Positions 56,991 through 64,000 of a stretch of DNA of 64,000 bases are shown here, piece after piece. The translations under genes and the position numbers were made by a program. The notes under the pieces are model-generated. The model saw only the letters and a list, made by a program, of their open reading frames with translations. It did no database searches and was not told the origin of the DNA. Origin of the DNA: Bombardia bombarda (lineage: Eukaryota; Ascomycota; Sordariomycetes; Sordariales; Lasiosphaeriaceae); the NCBI GenBank assembly GCA_030512295.1, contig JAULSR010000002.1, positions 9,734,001-9,798,000 on the forward strand. The letters run 5' to 3'. The stretch's first letter is position 1; every line of letters starts with the position of its first letter.

Positions 56991-57939
56991 TTTGGGCACT
57001 TTTTGTCGAGAACTCGGGCTTAGATTGGGTCTGGTCTGAGTCTGGCTGTTTTCTGCTGCTCACCAGCTGGATGAGAAGAGACTTCGGCGGCCGTATGGAG
57101 ATGGAGTAGAAATAACAAAATGACCGCCATGGTGAGGTCGTCGTTGGATGTTATGTAATGTCCCTGGCCAATGACTAGACAGGGGGTGCATGCATTCATT
57201 CATGCACAAATACGGAATAGAGTTGAACAAAGGCGGCTGCTTACCAACTCGTCGGGTCAATTACATGTGTCGGGGTGATTGATGTGTTGCAACCTGTAAG
57301 AGCACCGCCTATCAGAGACGGTTCCGTACGGATGGACACTTGGGGCTGCAGTTGGGAGCTTGGCACCAATGACTCATCCGGGCTGCATCCCATTTCGCGG
57401 CTCGGTCTTTGGCTGCTGGACTGTGGCGGCGGCATGGACTGTAACTAGTAGGTGGCTTCCATCCTTCGCTGTCTTGGCCGTGACATCGTCAACTGTCGCT
57501 CCTTGCTGGTGAGCCGAGTCGCGAGAGTGATTCGATTGTCCAGATTCATAGACGCTGCCGGCGATCTCGATCGTACCCTGTGCAGTTTGATTGGTGTCTT
57601 TGTTGCTCTCGATCAAGACACTCCCGGAGGCGTTGATGATACCTTGCACCCATTGCTCTCTCATCACCGCCAATGATATCAAAGCTGAATGATATTCTCA
57701 GCTATCGACAACTGAAACGCCTCGGACACGCTGCTGTTCAAAGTAGACCGTGGCCACACTGACCACACTATGAAAGCGCTAGAATCAAACAGGAACAACG
57801 ACAGGCTGATCAGGGGGATGCTCAACCCACTCAGTTACACAGCGCTGAACCTTGCCAAATTTCCGTCCCCCCCATTCCCATTCTAGACTCAGTTTTAATT
57901 TCAAACACATATCCTGTACATCCTAGCACTTATCATACC
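56991..57939. other. Intergenic with one uncertain ORF
   Basis: Promoter of the GST-like gene and 3' flank of the calcium ATPase gene. An uncertain 96-aa minus-strand frame (57374-57664) is listed separately. Confidence 0.5.
57374..57664 (-). CDS. Uncertain small ORF with an internal repeat
   Basis: 96 aa from ATG 57664. It is Ser/Thr/Gln/Gly-rich and shows two similar segments, INASGSVLIESNKDTNQ and IEIAGSVYESGQSNHSR, which is more order than chance frames usually show. No signal or domain. It could be a small gene or a remnant. Confidence 0.25.
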   Translation of the reverse strand: MREQWVQGIINASGSVLIESNKDTNQTAQGTIEIAGSVYESGQSNHSRDSAHQQGATVDDVTAKTAKDGSHLLVTVHAAATVQQPKTEPRNGMQPG

Positions 57940-60900
57940 CTACTCAATATCTGACCCCCCAGCAGGTGAAGGCCATCCTGCGACACTCCCCGCAACCATA
58001 CCCGCCATCACGGCCACCGGTGCGAAGCTCGAATTGGATCCCGGCCGGTATAAACCGTCACTGCCACTGGAAACTGACCGATAGAGTCTGCGGTCCGACC
58101 GGCTGAGGCTGCTGCCGCTCGAGGTAGACCGATACAGTCTGCAACTCGCTCTGTCGTTCACACTTGCCCGGGCGCGGCTCACTTGCGGTAGTAAGGGACC
58201 CCTCTCATCAGCACTCAAAGGCGGCCCTTCAAGCTCGCCATCCAGGTCCAATTCGGAATCCTTCTTCTTCCCCTGGATAAACCCCGAAATTCCATGTCCA
58301 ATCCGCTCCAGCCGTGAACTTCGCGGCTGTCTAAGTAGCATTAGCTCGACGAGGACGTTGTCGATGGCCTGGTTCCAAGATGACACTTCCTCAACCGCCG
58401 GGGGAGCAGCGGTGGCCTTTGAAGGATTTCGTCCCATACACCACCGGATGAGATTATCAGGGATGAGACGAATGAGGATCCCGATTGGAATCGACAAAAA
58501 TCCAAGAAGAAGGGATGCACCCCATTCTGCTGCTGTCAGGTTGGTTACCGACAGAGCAGCTCCACCATAAGTGACTATCAGGACCTGGCCTGCAACAATC
58601 ACAATATTGATGGCAATGAAAAAGGGATTTTTCGTCACGTCCTCGAGGATGTTGAGTTTGTTGTCAATCCGGCGATTACTGCCAACAGTCAGCAGCAGAA
58701 CAATATGCAAAAAAAAAAAAAACAGCGTCACTCACTTATACAAATTGAAGAACTGCATCCACACAAATGTGTTGAATATGAAAGTCTTGAATGAGACGGC
58801 ATCCTCCGGTCCAGTGTATCCCAAAAGGTCCCTCCCAGCAAAGTTCAAGACCAATGTTACTGCAAGCTGGTACACAGACTGGCCGACGATCATTTTCCAG
58901 CTGGTGAGGGAGATCAGAGGGGCCGATCTTCTTTCTGGTCGATTGTTCAGGACGTTCGGATTCGGAACATCAGTAGCTAATGCTAGAGCCGCAAACGTGT
59001 CCATGATGAGATTTACCCAGAGAAGCTGGACCGGGGTGAGGATGGACTCTTCGGTATCGCTCGACATGGCAGTGGCGAATGTGAGGATTACTGCTGTGAG
59101 ATTGACCGTCAATTGAAACTGTGTAACCTCGAGTCAGTCAAGCGCGCCCAAGCCGATAACGATGTCACTTGCCTGAAGAAACTTCTTGATCACTTGGTTG
59201 ACGGTTCGACCCCACTCGATTGCCTTGACAATCGAGGCAAAATTGTCGTCCATGAGGACAATTGACGATGCTTCTTTTGTGATCTCTGTCCCCGAGATAC
59301 CCATCGAAAAACCAACATCAGCGGCTCTCAAAGCCGGTCCGTCATTGGTACCATCGCCCGTCACAGCAACCGTCTCGCCAAGCTCCTTTAGCCTCTTAAC
59401 CAGCAGCCTTTTGTCGTCAGGACTGGACCGCGCCAGTACCTGTAACCTGGGGAGGATCTGGTTCATCTTGCCGGGAGACAATGCCCGAAATTGGGGGCCT
59501 ACCATAACCACACCATCTTCAGTTAGGATCCCACTTGCTGCAGCCACCGCCGTTGCAGTGTTCACATTGTCACCCGTAACCATTCTTACAAACACGCCTG
59601 CATGTTGACAGAGTGCCACAGCGTCCTCGACGCCCGGCCGGAGAGGATCTTGAATCCCTAGAACCCCCAGGAAGGTAAGATCTTGGAACAGAACCTTGAA
59701 CCCTTCTTCCCCCAGACCAGCCTCTGAATCCTCAAACATTGGAGGAGGCCAGGTGGGGAAATCTCGATATGCTAGACCAAGCGTGCGCAACGAGTGAGAT
59801 GCATATTCGCCGATAGACTCTGCCACCGAGTCATGCTGTTTCTGTGTCATCGGATCCTCCTCGACCAAACTGTTTGTGCTACTGCCCGCTATATCGTGCG
59901 AGATGATATATGCGCTCTTCTCAAGAAGAATCTCTGGAGCCCCTTTCACAAACATGCGACACGAATTCGCACCGAGCCTTATGACTGTTGCCATGCATTT
60001 TCTGTTCGAGTCGAATGGGAAGACTTCGACTCTGTCAACATTGGCGCGCTCTTCTTGTAGAGATATCAAGCCAAGCCGCTCAGTAGCGAACCTCAAAAGA
60101 GCAGCTTCAGTGTGCGACCCAATGAATGCTTTCTTGCCATCATGCTCGCCTTCAAAGACTGTTGAGTTAATCGCGACCGATTCGAGTAGTAGTCTCCGAG
60201 TATACGGAGAGAGTGAGGAGATAAATCGACACGTTGGCATTCCAGACGGGCTTGAATTGCTGATGGCATCCGCCAATCTACTACTAGACGGCACCGAATC
60301 GGCACTGCCAGCCGAAGAACGAGCGACGCTATCATCAGAGGATGCTCTGGAAGGCAGGCTTAAGAACCGGGCTCGCTGGTTCACAAATCGACCTGCCTTG
60401 CCAATGGTGCCGGCTGTAACTCTCATTTCATTCATGGTGAGTGTCCCGGTCTTGTCGGAGCAAATCGTGGTTGCGTTGCCCATGGTCTCGCATGCGGAGA
60501 GGATCCTTACCAGATTGTTGTCCTTGAGCATCCTGGTCACAGCGATGGCGAGTGCAAGTGTGACAGCGAGCGGTAGCCCCTCTGGGACGGCTATGACCAC
60601 AACGGTAATCGAGACGATAAAGATGCGAAGGAACATCTGGGCCTTTTCAAAGTCGGAAATCGGCCGACCGGGGAGCTGGACGAAGAATTTGATGGCAAGG
60701 ACGATGAATAGTAATATGGCCACGGTGACTCCAGCCATAGCAATCCTGTCTGCCACGGTGCTGAGCTTCTGCTGCAATGGTGTAGCTTCGGTGCGTTCGG
60801 TCAGCCCCATCTTGAGCCGCCCGTACGAGCTGTTGACGCCAACGCCAGTCACCAAGTATGTGCCTAAACCCTCCAGAATCTTGCTCCCCGAGATAATGAA

Positions 60901-62275
60901 CGGGTCAATGTGTCCAAAGTGTTGTCCGCTTTCCAGGCGTGCCAAAGCCTCAGTACCGCTAATTTTGGTTACCTGATCAGATTCACCAGTTACAGAGGAC
61001 TCGTCGCATCGTATGTTGAAGCCGGAGATCAGGATGCCGTCAGCGGGGACAAGATCGCCGGGCTCAAGGTACAGTACATCGCCGGCGTAGATATTGTAGA
61101 CTGATACCTCAACAGGTTTGCCAGATCGGATGGCCTTGACCAGTCGGTCGTCTTTCTGTACACGCATAAGTCACACTGTCATCCACTTAGTAGTTCTGGA
61201 CTAGGCCAGAGCTTTTTCTTTTGGAGGAATGGGTACCTTTTTGGTCAGTCTCGCAAACTGTTGTTCCTTTTGGTAGTCATTGAGCGCTCCGGCGACAACA
61301 ACGATGACGACGGCGACCATGATGGTGACACCGTCAATCCACTCGACGCGTGGTTGATTGGGGGCGTGAGGCTGGCCAAAGGCCTGATAAAGACCCAGCG
61401 AGAGGGATACGACGGCAACTATGGAGAGAAGAATGAGCACCTTGTCATTCAAGGCAGCTAGCATGAGCTGGAGAACATTCTTGATCTTCTTGTCGGGGAG
61501 CTGATTTGTCCCAAAGACAAGGCGCCTTTGGTGAAGAGTATAAGGACCGTCCCAGGAGTCGGCGCCCGTCGGGGGTGTGTCATCTGTCGAGTCCTGGACG
61601 CCGGTCTCATCTAGGCTGAGGCCCGACAGGCAATCCGTCTTTAATGCCCTAGTAATGCCATCAAGCCCGCCGAGGGCCTGCAGTTCTGCCATGCTCTTGG
61701 AGCCGATCAGGTCAGCAAGCATGTCTGGCGAGACGTCGAAGACGCAGCTCTGGGAAGTATGAACTGCTCGACCGTGACTGTTGGGTTCGTGGTGGTCGAG
61801 TAGGCATGACTTAGACGACGTGTTGGACACGTCAAGTGAGACGGATGTGGCTGCTGTAGAAATGTCGGTGCCGTGGGTGGAGCGGGAAGAGTGCGACGGG
61901 GATGAGGGACTGCTGTCGTACAAGGAACTTGTCGAGAAGGGGCCAGGATCGAGAAGAGATTCGTGCCGCGATAGACGAGCAACATGCCTTGGCCACGATG
62001 CAGACCACGAGGTAGAGGTAGTGGTGTGCGTCTCATCGTCAGTCACCCTGATAGCGCAACAGGACTGAGGCCCCGGTGGATTCGTCACATCCTGGAGATA
62101 ATGTCATGTTAGATCTGGTGGGAGAAGCTGGGGCAGCCAGGGTGCTCGGAGCAGGACAACTTACGGGGGAGTTGACGGTGATGGTTGGAGCTCGGCGGGT
62201 GCTGGTTTGCGAAGAGACACCAGCGATGGCGATACCGACCAGCGGCGCGCCATTATCTCGTGATAAATCATCCAT
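57940..62275 (-). CDS. PMCA-type calcium-transporting P-ATPase
   Basis: Exons (minus) 62275-62165, 62091-61237, 61155-59173, 59118-58736 and 58678-57940 give 1356 aa. A Ser/Thr-rich cytosolic N-terminus (~1-200) precedes the cation-ATPase N domain (GGLDGITRALKTD). Two membrane helices, the actuator domain with TGES (~378-381) and the M4 PEGLP motif follow. The phosphorylation site DKTGTLT has Asp556. The P domain hinge is VAVTGDGTNDGPAL, and M5-M10 span exons 3-5. This is the P2B subfamily (yeast Pmc1 relatives), pumping Ca2+ into the vacuole or out of the cell. Intron 3 (59119-59172) is a GC-AG intron (CAG|GCAAGT); without it the protein would end before M6. The C-terminal tail is Ser/Arg-rich with repeated LYRS motifs, possibly regulatory; no obvious calmodulin site was assigned. 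Confidence 0.95.
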
Positions 62276-63194
62276 CGGGCGTCATTTAAACTGTCTTGCG
62301 ATATATCAATTGCTAGAGTGGGATAAGAAGATGAGATTGAGGCTCGGTCGGAGGGGCTCGGTCGGAGGAGGCGGATGGGAGGAGGAGAAGCAAAGGCCCA
62401 ACCAACTGGCAGGCCTTGCAGGCACATGGGATTCGCGCCATATTGTACCTACTAGCCATCTGGGGCAATGCAATGAACAGATAGTAGAAAGAAGAAGGCG
62501 CGTTGATCTGCGTAGCCTTTTGGCTGAAGGTTTCCAAGTCCCGTGGACGAGATGTAGCTCACCTCTATCTAGCTTGCCAGTTTAGCGGGGTTGCTCCTTG
62601 TGCACTAGCCCGCGCCCAGACATCAGACAAGCCCTAACCTCAGCCCTAGCGCAGGTTCCGCCTGCCAAGCTGGGAACTAACAGGGAATGGACACTACCTA
62701 ATTACCCAGCATTTTTGGACCCAACAAAGTCGACCTCATCATAGACGTCGAGGATCAATCGGGCTTGCTTTGAATGTCCGAGAGCGCCAGCGACGGCATT
62801 TCTGATGGGTCCTCTTCGCCTTTCGACTGCTCATGGAACACGTCGATTCTTTGCCATTGCCCACCTTTGGCAGGTGAGCATGGCGTGAAGTCATGGACAA
62901 GATACTGGGATTGGTCCCTGGCGCATGTGATGCATGGCCAATCTTCAAATGCCTCGTTTTCTGGTGGCCGATGTGTTCGCTCAAGTCCGAGTCCGCGAGT
63001 TTTTTCTCACATCCTGTGTCCAGTGCCACGAGATGATTGGCGTCAATGACTGATGAAGCTTCTTCTCGATAGGGATTATGATTTCCCCGACCCCCACCAA
63101 CCCAATCCATGGCTAGCCCGCTTTTCATCCATACCAAGTCCAACCCCCCTCTGCGTGCTTCTGTGACCTCGGGCCAGAGGCAGTCAAAAACACC
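62276..63194. other. Divergent promoter region
   Basis: Between the calcium ATPase (minus) and the membrane protein starting at 63195. No gene supported; a 156-aa minus-strand frame overlapping 63195-63209 has no motif. Confidence 0.5.
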
Positions 63195-64000
63195 ATGGAC
63201 AGGGTACAAGACCCGGCCAAGCAGCTCGACTCACAGGCCAAATCGTCACTGCCCCCCATGTTCCACCACTCCCAGCGCTGGATCGACGACGAGGGTGCCA
63301 CCGAGCACGAAAATGGCTCTCTACAACTTTCCGAAGGCCAGTCGCTCACCTTTGTGAAGCACAAGAGCCGCTTCCAGAAGGACCACTTCCACCCCGAGAA
63401 GCCCGCCAAGCTTCGCAACAGTCTCCTTATAGCCGTCGGCTTCCTCGAGCTCGCAAATGCTGGTGACTTTGCCGCCAACGTCTGGAACATGTCTCCATTG
63501 CCCGTCTACGCCGTAGTCCTCATGGCCATGGGTGGCACCGTTGCGCTCGCCATGCTCTATTTTGTCGTCAAGGACTCGCGACTGAGCTGGCGCAACATCT
63601 GCGGCCTCCGCCAGGAACGCCTCTACCTTTTGTCCCAGCGGGACTTGGCCCGCGAGCAAGATCGTGCCGATATGATTCGCTCCCTCGACTGTTTTCTCCA
63701 CGTCAACTTTCGAGAGCTGGGCACCGAATACATCGACCGCATCGGCATGGACATTCTGATGGGATTTGGCGCCCTCGTTGTCGGCGTCGGCACCTACATG
63801 GCGATTGGAGGCGATGACCGTGCCGTATTCCTGGCGAGTAATCTCCTCACGGGGTACATCGGCAACACTCCTTGTGCCGTCTACGGCCTGGTCAATCTTG
63901 GCTGGTCGGTCTATGTTTGGGTCAGAGCCCGTCGTCACAAAGCTGTCACAGCTCCGGGTGTCCAGAGTACGAGGTTTGAGCAGATGCTCAAGTCGCGGAC
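63195..64000 (+). CDS. Hypothetical integral membrane protein, 3' truncated by window
   Basis: From ATG 63195 (ACACCATGGAC) the frame is open for 268 codons to the window end with no stop. The hydrophilic N-terminus (~1-75) includes the sequence LTFVKHKSRFQKDHFHPEKP. Hydrophobic segments follow at about 95-120 (PVYAVVLMAMGGTVALAML) and 185-205 (ILMGFGALVVGVGTY), then a third around 225-245 (AVYGLVNLGWSVYVWV). A conserved-looking cytosolic loop between the first two has RNICGLRQERLYLLSQRDLA. I do not recognise the family; it resembles uncharacterised fungal multi-pass proteins. The start is chosen on Kozak context and because the region upstream lacks coding character. Confidence 0.75.
   Translation, partial: MDRVQDPAKQLDSQAKSSLPPMFHHSQRWIDDEGATEHENGSLQLSEGQSLTFVKHKSRFQKDHFHPEKPAKLRNSLLIAVGFLELANAGDFAANVWNMSPLPVYAVVLMAMGGTVALAMLYFVVKDSRLSWRNICGLRQERLYLLSQRDLAREQDRADMIRSLDCFLHVNFRELGTEYIDRIGMDILMGFGALVVGVGTYMAIGGDDRAVFLASNLLTGYIGNTPCAVYGLVNLGWSVYVWVRARRHKAVTAPGVQSTRFEQMLKSR

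Noticed and set aside
59876..60976. 366-aa open frame antisense to the calcium ATPase
   Set aside because: Lies entirely over the ATPase catalytic exon, whose motifs are unmistakable; composition is that of a shadow frame.

Overview
This 64 kb window looks like nuclear chromosome of a filamentous ascomycete, most likely a Sordariomycete. The genes are split by short spliceosomal introns (about 50-200 nt, GTAAGT/GTGAGT-type donors, CTAAC-like branch sites, CAG/TAG acceptors). Many open reading frames begin with fungal-type secretion signals. The protein families (Zn2Cys6 regulator, S8 protease with PA domain, BIM1-like copper protein, PHO80-like cyclin, GPI-anchored Ser/Thr-rich protein) are typical of Pezizomycotina. 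Gene models below were spliced by hand; every exon join was checked for reading phase.

Layout. 1.5-5.9 kb: a methionine-rich secreted protein, then a thiamine-diphosphate (ThDP) enzyme of the acetolactate-synthase superfamily. 8.0-12.6 kb: a PHO80/PREG-type cyclin, a tiny two-exon gene (72 aa) and a PepP-type Xaa-Pro peptidase. 13.4-17.1 kb: a six-cysteine secreted protein and an epoxide hydrolase. 17.5-26.4 kb: a secreted subtilase and a secreted type-B carboxylesterase (both minus strand), a BOL3-like mitochondrial Fe-S protein with a broken frame, and a hypothetical protein. 29.8-36.1 kb: a Ser/Gly-rich secreted protein with a valine-rich tail, an FAD monooxygenase, a small acidic protein and a five-exon Zn2Cys6 transcription factor. 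37.8-44.7 kb: a GPI-anchored Ser/Thr-rich protein, a BIM1/X325 copper-binding GPI protein and, divergent from it, a ferric/cupric reductase. 45.4-47.9 kb: arginyl-tRNA synthetase. 53-55.3 kb: a cytochrome P450 with a long acidic C-terminal extension. 56-62.3 kb: a GST/FAXC-like protein and a PMCA-type calcium ATPase with a GC-AG intron. 63.2 kb to the end: the start of a multi-pass membrane protein.

How the genes fit together. Most are housekeeping genes (translation, phosphate signalling, Ca2+ transport, Fe-S maturation, peptide turnover) mixed with secreted or surface proteins. There is no polyketide, nonribosomal-peptide or terpene core enzyme, so the P450, FAD monooxygenase and epoxide hydrolase do not form an evident biosynthetic cluster. 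The one suggestive functional grouping is at 37.8-44.7 kb: two cell-surface GPI proteins, one with a histidine-brace copper site, beside a metalloreductase. Three genes (ThDP enzyme, PepP, ArgRS) carry an in-frame upstream ATG that adds a mitochondrial-type presequence, which suggests dual cytosolic/mitochondrial products from single genes. Intergenic regions are long (up to about 5 kb), carry simple repeats, and repeatedly contain a palindromic TACCTAGGTA/TACCTAAGGTA motif.
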